Positions 35,771 to 47,540 of a DNA stretch of 64,000 bases are shown here, piece by piece (position 1 is the stretch's first letter; every line of letters starts with the position of its first letter). A model generated the notes under the pieces. That model saw nothing but the letters and a program-made list of their open reading frames with translations, made no database searches and had not been told where the DNA came from. The stretch lies in assembly GCA_030407085.1 (NCBI GenBank), contig CM059582.1, positions 158,186,501 to 158,250,500 of the forward strand, written 5' to 3'. A program made the position numbers and the translations under genes. The DNA comes from Trichopria drosophilae. Its lineage: Eukaryota > Arthropoda > Insecta > Hymenoptera > Diapriidae.

Positions 35771-38604
35771 TTCATTGTTTTATATAACGTGAAAAGAACA
35801 CGACGAGGATTTAAAATTCAAGTCTATTATTTGTCACTTTACACTAGTTTGTCGAAAATACTTAAAGTTTTTTATCTAAATCGTATTTACTAATAAATTA
35901 GTCTAGTTTATCTGACTTTTGTTAATATCTTTGATTAAATGTTGCTTGTCAGGCATGCTTATTTTCAAGCTACGTTTATTTTTATTTCATTTCTTAAAAA
36001 AGGTACAAATAAATTTATATTTTTTTATATTAAAACTACCTTAAAACAAAACTTTCTCTCCATCTCAGTCTCTCAAAGTTTACACGTTTAAGAGGCCAAT
36101 TGAAACATTTAATATCTTCATCCAGTTTACCCACAACGTACTCAGCAAGTTCTAACGTGGCGTGTATTAATAGTATATAACATAAATCTAGAAATTCACG
36201 TACACTTTTCATCACTTGAGCTTCATCTCATCAAACACTTTACGAAGAATATTAAACCACCAAAGAAAAGCTTTCTTCGCTCTCCTAAATTGACTTTTTA
36301 CGATCAACTAAAAGTTAGACTTTTCCCTTGTATGTATATCGATGCTTTAACTTAACGAAAGTATATTGGAATGTATATATTTCACAGACTTCAAAAGATT
36401 ACATTCGATTAAAACCATTAAGAATAAATTGACCCGTGCGTAATTAACATAGCTTGAACGTCTTCCATATGAAAATATGAATTGCTATTAGACGAGTATA
36501 TTGTAAATAAAAATTAATTGTTTATAAAATAAAGTAACTTGATTAAGAAAAAATAATTGTATTTTTCGCGTCTTCATATTTGTCGACTGTCAGAAGTAAT
36601 GAAAATATTACGTAATATAAAATAATTGCGACCCTTCTTGTCCAGATATTCGCAGCACTAAAAATGATGAAAGTGTAGGAAGAAATAAAGTCATAGTTTT
36701 TCACATGTTTGTGGCTCGTGCATTGTCCTTCTTTTCAAACGCTTTAAAACTAATTAAAACGTGTATATGAACATGCAGGTAAACAAGCAAATAGTGTAAT
36801 TCAAATATACCCTTTCCTGACATCTTACATTCCGTAAATGGACTTCTTTGCGAACATCGTTTTACCTAAATCTCAAAACGGTGTGCTGCTTCCAAAGACT
36901 AACAGATTTAACAAGCCTTTCCATTCCTAAAATTAATTAATATTCACATAATATCTGTAGCATTTTTAATATCGCAATTATAATTTAATCACATTCAGAA
37001 AATAAACTTCAGCTCAAAAGTAAAACGACAGTTTATAAATCAAAAGATATAGTACACTTTATATCGTATATTAATAATAAATTGTGTATAAAAGTATAAA
37101 GATATATTAATAAAATCATCATACTTAGAATGATTCACGTAATACTTATCACAGGAATAATGCGGCACATTTTTCACATGAAAATGTATTCACAGACCAT
37201 TATCATTTACAATTTTTAATATCTTATTAAAATTTAATTAAAATTTGATATTAACCGCGTTATATGTTTTATAATTCTTGCTTTTATAATAAAAGGTTTT
37301 CTGGATCTGGATCTATGAAAACTGACAAATCGAGTATGATAATGTGATGTAAATAAATGAGTTACATGTAAAACATTGCTGAGGAACATATGGGTGTCAT
37401 TAGTAAGGTAAATCACAACGATCTCAATGATCCTGAAGCTTTAATGAAATATTGATTATTGTAACATTTACATTTGGTAGAAATATAGGGTGATGAAGTA
37501 GTAGGTTTTACTTTATTAGTATATTCTGTGTTTGGATAGCCAAAATATCAAAATGGAAGAAGTCCAATCTTTGAAAGCATTTGCTCTTAAAAATTGGTTA
37601 TCTAGGGTATTTTGCTAATCCATTATAGTTTTAATTTAGTAAAATACACTTGTAGCTGGAAAAAAATTCGTAAAATTTCCGTGATTTTTCTCTTTTCTCT
37701 TTTCGACTTTATTCTTATCAAATGCATTCTGTTTTCATATCTAATATTATTTCTGGACATGTGCACATAGTAGCCATGTACACGTGCCTATGGTTTTGTA
37801 TAGTCGTAGTAGAACTATGAAATTCATGAAATCATACACCATGAACATAATGACATGAGGATGATGTTTATTGGTTAGTTTAATGCAAATTATTCTAAAG
37901 TACTTAATTATAAACAAGATTACGAATGAGTGTAAGTCATCTCAGCGCTTAAATTGTTTGTACATAAATAAATATATGGAATCGACGTAGAATAATCGAA
38001 CTAACATCTACTTTAAGGTAGAAAAATTAAATTTCATTAAAAAAAAAATGATGAATTGCCTTTGTTAACATTTTTAGAAAAATCAGTCTTATATTCGCTT
38101 TTCTTTCTTCAAGAATACTAATTCCTGAACTTATAAAATTAATGGTTCAGATTTGTGGAAGAATTGTGAGAAGAAGTATAAAAAACATATAGAAAATGTT
38201 ACGATATTTCAACATTTTTGTTTATAGGTATCTGCGTTAATACTATAACTTGGTGGGATTTGTTTTTAAATTTTATGATTTTTGCTCATTATTTACGCAA
38301 AACTGACAAGAAAAGATACCAATATTTGTAGAAATAAATCACTCAAAAAAACTTGGATTAAGACTTTCGTTTTTGCAGTGTAGACCTTAAACAATACACG
38401 AAAAAATGAATCAAACAAATCAATCAAACCAAATTGAAGGAAAAAAATTGTGCCATAGTCAGTGTTTACTGGTCATTCCAGAAAACATTTGAAAATTATG
38501 AGTAAATATTGGCAAAATTAAAAAGTATTCCAAAATTTTTCAGATTGACGAGTCAAAAATATTTAAATATGTTTCATCTTCTCAAAATACTATTGTTACG
38601 TAAT
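35771..38604. other. AT-rich non-coding DNA
   Basis: I see no gene, RNA or repeat boundary in this 2.8 kb stretch. Confidence 0.45.
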
Positions 38605-38606
38605 TA

Positions 38607-39582
38607 CCCTGGTGGAAAAATTGACCACTTGCCTGGTTTGTGGCCATTATTACTGGCGAATGGCCAGATTATGGTCAACATTTTCGCTGAATTCTGGTCG
38701 GTTTTCTTGTGGTAATGTAACGCTGATGTACCCATGAACTAGCCATTATTGATGCCCAAAAACTTTCGAATATGATGCCAGATAGTTGGCTATTTTCTAG
38801 TCATCGCAAACTGTATTTAAATTAAGGTATATAGCACCCGGGACGAAAATGGCCAATAACTCATAAATCGTAATTACAGATTTTATGGATCTACATAGGT
38901 TAAGTTTGTCATCTCTTATTTAGAAATAGAGAATATCTGTACATGTATATATGTCAAAGAAAGTTAATAATTAATACATGTCCATTCTATGCATTTTTAT
39001 CGTACAATTGAGTGGTTATAATTGTATTTAATTGGAAGAGTATGCCGGGTGTTTGCAAAAGAATGTAAATAGAATGAATGAATGTCTATGTTAACCTACA
39101 AATGTTGATCAGATTGCAAAATGCATAAATAGCTTACATTGCATGCAGGAGTTTGTTTTGTCCTTTACCTGTGTTTTCTTTTCCTGGAAACATAAATTTG
39201 TCCAGACAACAACGTTCGCAAATTCAATAGAACTTTTTATATACATACAAATTAAAATACATAGTTTGATACAAAAACCCCATTTCTAGGAAAATATATT
39301 CTGATAAACTCCGCACCAAGCAAGTTTTATCCACATTTTTACAATAGCAATCTATGTTTCTTGAAATATGATTCCCCTATATGTAATAGCGAATTCAGGA
39401 TTGCACTAAAATGTAGTGAATATGTAAGGAGATATCTAACGTCACGTCGCGAACGTTGAGAAGGCTAGTTACTTAGGTAAAAGCCCAGTTTTTTGCTGGA
39501 ATTTAGGAAACAAATATTGGGCAGAAAAACTATCTATATTCTGGAAAATGGACAGTCGATTTGCTCATGTTTTCCACCAGGG
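38607..39582. mobile_element. 976-bp element with CCCTGGTGGAAAA ends, TA duplication
   Basis: CCCTGGTGGAAAA at 38607 is matched by TTTTCCACCAGGG ending at 39582. TA lies at 38605-38606 and 39583-39584. Near the left end the words TGGCCATT, CTGGCGAATGGCCAG and TGGTCAAC alternate in orientation; near the right end AGCCCAG..TGCTGG and TGGGCAGAAAA do the same. The 600-bp middle (about 38850-39460) lacks these words and may be a later insertion or captured host DNA. Two independent elements are an alternative, but the matching TA and end sequence favour one. Confidence 0.55.
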
Positions 39583-39643
39583 TATCAATAAACAATAAGT
39601 TTTTCTCGTATCAAACTGTTCGCGGGTGTATACTGCAATCCTT

Positions 39644-39762
39644 CCCTGGAAGAAATCTGTCCAGTTTTTTGTTACAATGCCTAGTTTCCCTATACCTTCA
39701 ACATGGGAAAAATGTAAACTGGATAGAAACTAGCAAAAAACTGGATTCATTTTCTACTAGGG
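39644..39762. mobile_element. Palindromic element, CCCTGGAAGAAATCTGTCC ends, TT duplication
   Basis: 119 bp. Left end CCCTGGAAGAAATCTGTCC, right end (reverse complement) CCCTAGTAGAAAATGAATCC, both followed by AGTTTTTTG. The flanks are TT at 39642-39643 and 39763-39764. It is the sister of 24606-24725 at a different dinucleotide target, which argues for real transposition rather than local inversion. It lies only 60 bp from the end of the 38607 element. Confidence 0.75.
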
Positions 39763-39764
39763 TT

Positions 39765-39989
39765 GATGTTATCATTTATATTTTATATGTATTATATTAT
39801 TTCACATACTGTAAATGATTTTAATAAAAAAAACTATTTAAGAAAATATTTGGAATGTAGTTGTAACTCAAACTTCGAAAATCTTTTAATTCATATTATA
39901 ATGATATAATGTCAACTTCATTTCAAATAAAGCGCTCTTCCATTATATTGCTTTCCATTTCAAATCGTCGTTTATAAATAATGCTTCTT
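39765..39989. other. AT-rich non-coding spacer
   Basis: Short interval with nothing identifiable. Confidence 0.4.
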
Positions 39990-40680
39990 TCGACAGACTT
40001 TCCGCATCGTTACGCAACATTTCTATTATTGTTGCCGATAACGGAACGGATGTTGGATGCAGCTAATAGAAACATTAATGAAACCCAACTACCGAAGCGG
40101 GGAATTTAATTACAACGATAGAAATCGCGAATGCGGGATCAACGCCCAAAGTGTATGAGACCCCTTTGGTAATGACGGCGATGACTATTCTGAACAAATA
40201 CAGAGACCCCGACAATTGCGCCCGTTACCATTTCCGTAAGAAAATTTATTTCACCGCGCGTCCGCTCGTAACGACCTATCGAGCACGACATACGAGAATT
40301 AGTTTACCCTGGCAATATCTCGGGGTGGAAAAGGTGTTTTAAAAGGGGGAAACGGGAGAAAATTGTACAAACTAAATATCTGCCGGTACCTGCGTGGGTG
40401 GCTTGTGTAGGAATGCCGGATTTAGTGTACAACCACAGTACGAAGCTAGAGAGGTTCCCCAGAAAAAACCAAAAAGTTTTTCTTGATAAACGAGAAGGTG
40501 CTTGAGATAATGTTTTGCTCGTTTTCGTATCAAAGCACCAGAAGGTACTATTGCAACTGCGACTTTCCGTATCTAACCTGAAGTCGGGGTACTTTGTAGC
40601 AAGAAAAACATAACTTCTCTTTATTTCTCTGGTACAATCCATGGAGATTTTGGAATATATTTTGGGCATAAACTATGGAA
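39990..40680. other. GC-richer island, candidate regulatory sequence
   Basis: Single-copy, CpG-containing sequence with a 121-codon minus-strand ORF (40304-40669). The ORF shows no domain, signal peptide or family that I recognise, and overlapping plus-strand frames are also open, so I do not call it a gene. An enhancer or unrecognised exon is possible. Confidence 0.3.
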
Positions 40681-41066
40681 CCGTTACAGTGATTTATGTA
40701 CGTCTATTAGACCACGTACCAGTATTCCCTACGGACAAGCGTAATATTATATATAATATTATTGTAAACTATAACCGAAATATCTGCAATCAACAAGGAT
40801 AATTTTAAGTAGTTTTAATCCCAGGCTATTTTCAGATAACAACATTAGAGCACATACTAACTTATTGGCAACTTAGAACAATTTAGTCATGTTACCATGA
40901 ATATATGATCATCACCGCCACCTCTCTCAATGCCTATTATTATAACATTACAATATCGTACTTTGGGAGACATTGGACATAAATATAACCTACGAATATT
41001 GACAAAAAATTGAAAATTAGCATAACAGCCCTTGTGACAAGTAACTTGGGTATCAAAATAACTAAT
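40681..41066. other. AT-rich non-coding DNA
   Basis: I see nothing identifiable. Confidence 0.4.
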
Positions 41067-41068
41067 CG

Positions 41069-41306
41069 CCCGGGAAAAAATGGATTATATATAATTATAT
41101 ACAATTTTTGATACAATTAGATCCAATTATATATAATAATATATAATTATATATGTTTATATACGATTATATACAATTATATACAATTTTTGATACAATT
41201 AGATCCAATTATATATAATCGTATATAAACATATACAATTATATCTTATTATATATAATTGCATCTAAATTTATATATAATTATATATAATCCATTTTTT
41301 CCCGGG
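41069..41306. mobile_element. AT-word palindromic element with CCCGGGAAAAAATGG ends, copy 2
   Basis: The termini are identical to those of copy 1 at 4442-4812, with CG at 41067-41068 and 41307-41308. The interior uses the same words (ATATATAATTATATA, ACAATTTTTGATACAATTAG, ATCTAAATTTATATA) in a different number and order, and is 133 bp shorter. The interior of this family clearly changes by gain, loss and flipping of blocks while the ends are kept. Confidence 0.8.
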
Positions 41307-41308
41307 CG

Positions 41309-41639
41309 CCTACGGCAATGTTATCAAATTAAGACTAATTATAGTAAATATAGAATATTTGAAATAATTTTTGTACAATTGAGGAATTTTTTATAAGCTA
41401 ACTTACTTAGCATTCTTTGTAAGCTATTCGTTGCAATTTCCAACTTTTGACGTTTAGCAAAAATTACCTGCATCTAACTAGAGTTCGTAATGGTATCTAA
41501 ATAACTATTTCCTGTACTAACGAATGATGGTATAAAAGAAAAACTTTATTCTAGAAGAATAATATTGAAACCGAGACCTACATTCCGCTCCTCATTGTAG
41601 CATATATAATATTGGTAAGTTTCTTAATGAATAATTTTT
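41309..41639. other. AT-rich non-coding DNA
   Basis: I see nothing identifiable. Confidence 0.4.
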
Positions 41640-42110
41640 CTTTTACGATCAGTAAGTTCTGAGCAAAGATGATAGTGCAAAAATGTCGATTAACTCTTTA
41701 TCTCTGATTCTGTTAAGGGTCCCTTGGAAACGGAATTCGAAAACGTGACAAGTTGAAAGGTGACGGCTTTTAAAGAAATATATAAATGCGTAACGTTGCG
41801 GAAGGTATCGAAAGAAAGAAGCAACGAGGATGCGCTTAGATTGCGAGGCACGCTCCAGAGTCACAGCCAGTTACAGTCGATAGAAAGAGATTAGGAAACT
41901 CCATTCACTGGGCGCCCGTAGAAGAAATAGAAAGGACCGTTTCGGAATTGTCTCCAAAAATGGGACGAGGATGGCTCACGACGAATGCTGACGGTTTTTG
42001 ACCAAGCGGCCTTATTCTTGCCAATCTCGTTGGTGTAATAATCAAGTTTAAACGTTCTCTCGTTGCCAAGTTCCGGCTTCAATAAATTAGTTTCAGGTTT
42101 ACTCAATATT
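41640..42110. other. GC-richer island, candidate regulatory sequence or exon
   Basis: Two adjacent minus-strand ORFs (41649-41864 and 41891-42106) lie in single-copy sequence. The second (71 codons from an ATG) has protein-like composition with KPETNLLKPELGNERTFKLD near its start, but I recognise no family. Confidence 0.3.
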
Positions 42111-42189
42111 TAGACCCACACTGACAATGCTAAATAAATGTATTAACAGCAAACCATTCTGAAGGGTTTCTTTCAAAATGTAAGTATGT

Positions 42190-43260
42190 AACCCTAAAAC
42201 ATAGTGAAAAATTGAATGAAACATGGGATGAAATTATGAGCAACCATTTGATTACTCTCGAATCCATCATCATGGTCGGAGATTTCAATTTTCATCATTT
42301 AAATTAGAACTGTGATCAGAATGACAATGATGCTATGACTTTACTTGCTTCTCTCGGGAACGTAATCTCATAATTCGCAACCTCAATTCCCTTACTCACA
42401 TAGATGTTGCCAGAAGAAGGAAGTCAAACATTGATCTTATTATTTCCTTCCCATGACTTTCTGATCAGGTCGGATATCCAGTATCGGATGAACCTCATGG
42501 ATTAGACCATTTTCCAAATAGTAATAGACTCAATATCTATAGTTCTATATGTGAAAGAAAAGCATTCAAGCTTTACTCAAAGAAAACCGATTGGATAAAA
42601 TGTTGTAAATTTTTAAATGATATATAATCCAAAATTTCCGATGTATTTTATTTATACGACCTGCAACTGAAAAATATGATTTTTGGGATAAAAACGTGGT
42701 CTCGCCTTAAACCCTCCAGAAAATAGAAAATTATCGGTTTCGAGGTTACTTGATCAGGGCGATAATCTTAAAAAGATCCGCAAAGCTGCGTACAAGAAAT
42801 GGAAGTACACCAGACTACCAGTCAATCACGAAACTTATTTTAAAAACGAGCAGAAAACACGTTATTGACTATTTTCAGAAATCATAAGGTTTACGAAATA
42901 ATATATACACAGACCCATGTCTATGACTTCCTATTTAAACAAGATTTTCGAACTGATGATCATGTTGATAGGCTTCAATTGTTTTGCGACCACAATAAAA
43001 TCTTATTGTTTCAGAAAAGGAAAATCATGCAAGCATAATTTAAAAAATTTAGATCTTTACTTAGAAGATGGTTTCAGAAAAAAAAGGATAATATAGCGGC
43101 TGTTTTTGATGTTCAGGGCGCGTTCGACAACGTAGATCTAGGTATTAAATTAAAAAAACTAGAAGAAAGTGGTTGTTCCCATACTGTACACAAGTTTGTG
43201 CAGTACCTGACATTACAGTGCTCTACTAAAACTAAAACTATTAAGATCTTCAGAATCAGT
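42190..43260 (+). pseudogene. Dead non-LTR retrotransposon (R1/Jockey-like LINE), endonuclease and RT remnants
   Basis: Frameshifted and stop-broken plus-strand reading frames recover the order of a LINE ORF2. The apurinic endonuclease appears first: GDFNFHH at 42277-42297, then HIDVARRRKSNIDLI at about 42400-42444, and the GLDHF-type active-site His at about 42500. About 500 bp later comes the reverse transcriptase, with FRKGKSCKHNLKNLDLYLED (43012-43075), then AAVFDVQGAFDNVDL carrying the catalytic F-D of motif A (43100-43144), then a decayed palm helix. The C-terminal YxDD region and the 3' UTR are absent. FRKG.S and D..GAFDNV are typical of the R1/LOA/Jockey superclade; finer assignment is not possible by eye. 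No activity can remain. Confidence 0.8.
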
Positions 43261-43806
43261 TTAAATTTGATAAGATGCACTTTTTTATGTCTAGCAGAAA
43301 AGAAATCACGAATAAAAGAAAAAATCAGTTTTTGGCAAGACTGCTTAAATTGGAATAAACACTTTTGATTCGAATTATAGATGCAGACATTTATGTTTAT
43401 TAAAATTATATAAGCAATATCTTCAAGATAAATTAAATAACGTATACTGACTACAACAGTAAACTGTGCATCAAATTGAAGAAACCACATGCAGCAGTGG
43501 AGAAGACTGCTCATGTCCTGGACTACCGGAGCAACTGGCCGCCGCGAGACTTCATACTGTCAACGTCACTCTTGGTCGTAGAATAATGAACGATATTCCA
43601 GTCGTTTTCTCCAAAAAGCAGACTATACGTGGATATGAATGATATATTATGTAAAGTATAGATATTAATATGTATTATATTTTAGCAAATGTTGTTGTTT
43701 GAGTACTTATGAAAACTGGAATAAAACTTAAATATGTAAATGTTTGTGCTTTTTAGGAACACCCTTTATCATCATTTTGTTTCATAAATTCATAACGCGA
43801 ACATTA
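43261..43806. other. Non-coding DNA
   Basis: A GC-richer tail (43500-43620) could be more of the LINE, but I cannot match it to a domain. Confidence 0.35.
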
Positions 43807-43810
43807 TTAA

Positions 43811-44475
43811 GCCCTTGACTGCCAATGAAGAAGATCTTTGTGATTTTTTGCTTTTCCCAGACTGCCAGAAAAAGGCAAATCTTTGTTATTATATAAGGTA
43901 GACTAATAAATTCTGGAATTTATGTAAAATAAAACCAAATCCATTTATAGACAGTCTAAGGTGTACGGAATATGATGGCGTTATCCATTTTTATAATCGC
44001 TGTGTAAAAAAAATAATATATATAAATCCACAAAGATGGTAGTTTTCACAATTTTTGCAAATCCTTAGTCTTGATATACTTAAAAGTCTATAACCACTTT
44101 GCTTGAAACTTCTTACTCGGGGTTTTTCGAGGTCGCTGATTACAAATCTGATGATATATTTTGACAATTTAAAATGACGGTTACAATATGGCGAAGAAAT
44201 TTTCCAAAATGAAACAATTTTGGTTGAAATATTTTCAAAATCCAACTTCAAATTCGTAATCAGCGGTCCCGAAAACTCTAGAGTAGCAAACTATCAAGTG
44301 AAATGGTTGGAATTTAGAAAATTTGTACGACATTTTGAATTATCAAAATCTGACTTCAGATTCGTAATTAGCGTCCCAAAATACCCCTATACATCAAGTT
44401 AAAGTAAAATATAACAAATTTTTTTTTTTTTGCATTTTGGGCATTTTTTGTGAAATTCTCGTGGCAGTCAAGTGG
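43811..44475. mobile_element. TTAA element with CTTGACTGCCA ends, loaded with GATTCGTAATCAGCG repeats
   Basis: The ends GCCCTTGACTGCCA and ACCACTTGACTGCCA (inverted) are flanked by TTAA at 43807-43810 and 44476-44479. The interior holds AAATCCAACTTCAAATTCGTAATCAGCGGTCCC and AAATCTGACTTCAGATTCGTAATTAGCGTCCC in direct orientation about 100 bp apart, plus a reverse-oriented GGTCGCTGATTACAAATCTGATG. The 665-bp element has no transposase. TTAA flanks suggest piggyBac-type mobilisation. Confidence 0.65.
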
Positions 44476-44479
44476 TTAA

Positions 44480-45410
44480 TCAATCTATCTAATAAGTCAC
44501 AGCATACGGTTTATACCATTCGTATATTATCATTCAAAATATAACCTGGTCATCTTTACTTGTTTCATATGAATATTAGAGTTTCAATATTCTTTCACAA
44601 ATATGCATAAATTTTTAATATTGTATTTTTTATTGATTTCTCATTCTGTGTTGTATGGGTGAGATGTACTAGAAAAAGTATATCTTGCCATTATGGGAAT
44701 TTGATCACAAAAGTGTATGATATACCTTCATTTTACGTATATACCCGGCTAAAACTAGGCGGTATGAGAATTTATCTGAGGCAATTTTTCTGATTGTAAA
44801 AGAAGCATAAATGAAAATTGAAGTCAAAGATTTCATATGATAAATTATTTATCTAAGGAGGCCCATAGAAACGGTAATATGCAAAGGACGGCATAGTTCG
44901 TCGATTGAACAGAAGAAAGAAGGTTTTATTGTCGCGGTTTCTAATAATGTAAATTCTAAGCTCTTTCCAAACTTGCTTAGGAATTTTCATGTAATTTCAT
45001 ATTTTAAGGTAAAATGCGTCCCATATAGAAGCTAATGTAATATTACAATACTGACGAGCAATTTTAATGGAGCTTTATAATTTAGTCAAATGTGTTCTAC
45101 TGAAGATACAAGTAAAGGATTGAAAAACGATTTCGTGTGATTAAAATTAGTAAATTATTGTTGTAATAGAATACTTAGCTATAGCCTGGATACACTTGTT
45201 AACGTATAGGTTTATCAGGGTCAAGACTATAATTAGTAAGTATAAATCGTAGAATTGCATAATTATGCGATCTTCACTTTATGGCTTCCGGGAAAACTAT
45301 AAACTTCCTTGAAGTGAAAATCGGATACACTATACCATTCATCAAAAGTTATCGTTTTACTCATAAGAGTGATATTTCATTATTTCGGGAGTGATGTATT
45401 GAATTTATTC
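44480..45410. other. AT-rich non-coding DNA
   Basis: I see nothing identifiable. Confidence 0.4.
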
Positions 45411-45414
45411 TTAA

Positions 45415-46008
45415 CCTTTTGAAGCATACATTTTTCTTGAGATGAAACATTGTTGAAATTTGTAATCCGTTTTTTGTTAGGTCGTTGGTTACAAATATGA
45501 CCTACAATTTGTAAAATTAAAAATGATGGATTCAAAATGGTGCACCAAATTTGTACAAGTTACATAAATAAAACTGGGTGATAGGGTGTTCAGAGACGCC
45601 AATTACGAATGTTTGCAACGTGGAATTTTGAACATTCAAAATAGTGAATCAAGCATAATAGATCAATCGTTTTGAATTTATATGTGTAACAGACTTCTAA
45701 TTCATAAACAGCGTTAAAATTCTATTACTAATTGGTATCAATGACTATCAAAATCCATTAGTACAAATATTCATGAAAACCGAAATATGAATAAGTTGGA
45801 AAGTAATTTTTTTTTTTTTTATTTTTTTTAGTAATAATAATTTTGCAACAAATAAATATTAAATATTAGCGATATAATATTGCAGGGAAATTTGTTGCTT
45901 ATTAGAAAACCAATCAATGTTTATAAATAGTTCGAAACGTAATTTTTATTAACAAAAATTAGTAGATGATAGGGGTAGTCCGTAGAGAAACCACTGTTCT
46001 TGAAAGGG
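45415..46008. mobile_element. TTAA element with CCYTTTSAAG ends, related to 43811
   Basis: CCTTTTGAAGCATACA on the left and CCCTTTCAAGAACAG (reverse complement of the right) are flanked by TTAA at 45411-45414 and 46009-46012. Inside are decayed GTCGTTGGTTACAAATATGACC, GACGCCAATTACGAATG and ACTTCTAATTCATAAACAGCG, all variants of the motif in 43811. Confidence 0.6.
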
Positions 46009-46012
46009 TTAA

Positions 46013-47099
46013 CGCACTGAGATCTAATTTTTGATTAAGTGAAAAAGTCCCACTTTTTATGCAGTTGAAGTTTAAATTTTGGGTTGCGAATGACAGTATC
46101 TTTTAATGCAACTATAAATTATTCTACCAATCCAGCAGTGTTTTGTAATTTTGGACGTTATATTGAAACACCAAATATAGATACCAGAAACAAAGTATCA
46201 ATTTGAAAATGGATATTATTAGGTAGATAAGGTCTGGTTGAACTGTTTGAATTTAAAAAGTCACATCCGTAAACTTTAATATGTGGATTTCAATGAAAAC
46301 TCATTAATACTTAATATAAAAACTATTGAGCTTTTTCGGTTCTCTTACCCAACCCGAAAATAATTAAAATATTAACATTGGCATGAATGCTAAGGATATA
46401 GTTAATATTGAATGTATATGGAATTGAAGTTTATTTTCTAAATACCGTCGTAAATTATTAGCAATCTACAAAATGATATTCGGAAATTAGTTTACAGTTT
46501 TTGAAGGCTATTCAATTTAACATTAAATTCAATTATTTTTGGCAGGCATAGGCAATTCTACGATTTATGGTAAAAATGAAATCTTTCCAATAATTCTCAA
46601 GCTAAGTACTTCCATCGAATAAAAAATGTTCGAGAAGTCGATTTCGGTATAAACCCTTGGTGAGTTAAAAATATTGACTGTTCTTTCAACAAAGGTTTTA
46701 CATGTTGAATATTTCTCTCTTATTTAGAGACTGATCATGTCCTACAATGCACAATAAAAAGAAATGTCTCATTCTGAGATATCTGCTCATTTTTATAAAT
46801 TTAAGTTATGTTGTGCCCTCACTTATGCCATACATAATTTTTTCTAACATTGACAGTTTATAGTGACCCTTAGTTACAGAACGAAACGCCATCGATATCT
46901 TAACGGATGTGAAAATTGATACCAAATCCGTCGAAAGGGCTCATTTTTTTTGTTTATTTTGATTACTTTTTACAAATAATAAGTAATAAGGTCTGTTCAA
47001 GTTTAAAAGCTTGGAAATTGAAAGATAGAATAGAATTATTCATAACAAACGTTACTAAGCATATTTTGGACTTATTAAAAGCTTGCTTCAAGTAATGTT
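46013..47099. other. AT-rich non-coding DNA
   Basis: I see nothing identifiable. Confidence 0.4.
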
Positions 47100-47540
47100 T
47101 TTATCACAAAAACTACCACGTCAGAAAGTCGATAAAACACGTGCCTCTGTACATGACGGTTTAATAGCAGGTTCTGTAAACCATTCATTTTATCGCCGTA
47201 CCTATTAATTGTTTAGGGGTAAGCTTCCAACGTCAAAAAGTACTTTTATCGTCTTGGAAGGTGTCAAAGTCGGTGACCGACAAAAAAGAGTTAAGCTTAC
47301 ACGTTATGCGGGTATTTCTAGCGTCACGAATGTACACGAATAAGTACATGCGAGGTTCAAAAGCATTGCTACATAATGTACATTGTATACCACAGCATAG
47401 TTTGACCGATGTCAATCTAACACGACCTTTTGATTTTTATCGCCTCTTGGTTATAGTATCGTGCGCGCTTCCGGTATATGCGGAACGGTACAAACTACTA
47501 AAGGGATGTTTCGCGATGGATATACAAATCTGACGTCTAC
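47100..47540. other. Slightly GC-richer single-copy island
   Basis: A 90-codon plus ORF (47261-47533) overlaps a 60-codon minus ORF. No family or splice structure is recognised. Candidate conserved non-coding element. Confidence 0.3.

Noticed and set aside
38590..38602. TGTTACGTAA resembling the end of the solo LTR
   Set aside because: No matching second end or duplication, and the rest of the LTR is not present nearby.
40304..40669. 121-codon minus-strand ORF
   Set aside because: No recognisable domain, and overlapping frames are also open in this GC-richer island. Kept as a candidate island, not a gene.
43113..43514. 133-codon minus-strand ORF
   Set aside because: It overlaps the plus-strand LINE reverse-transcriptase remnant and is its antisense shadow extended into AT-rich DNA.
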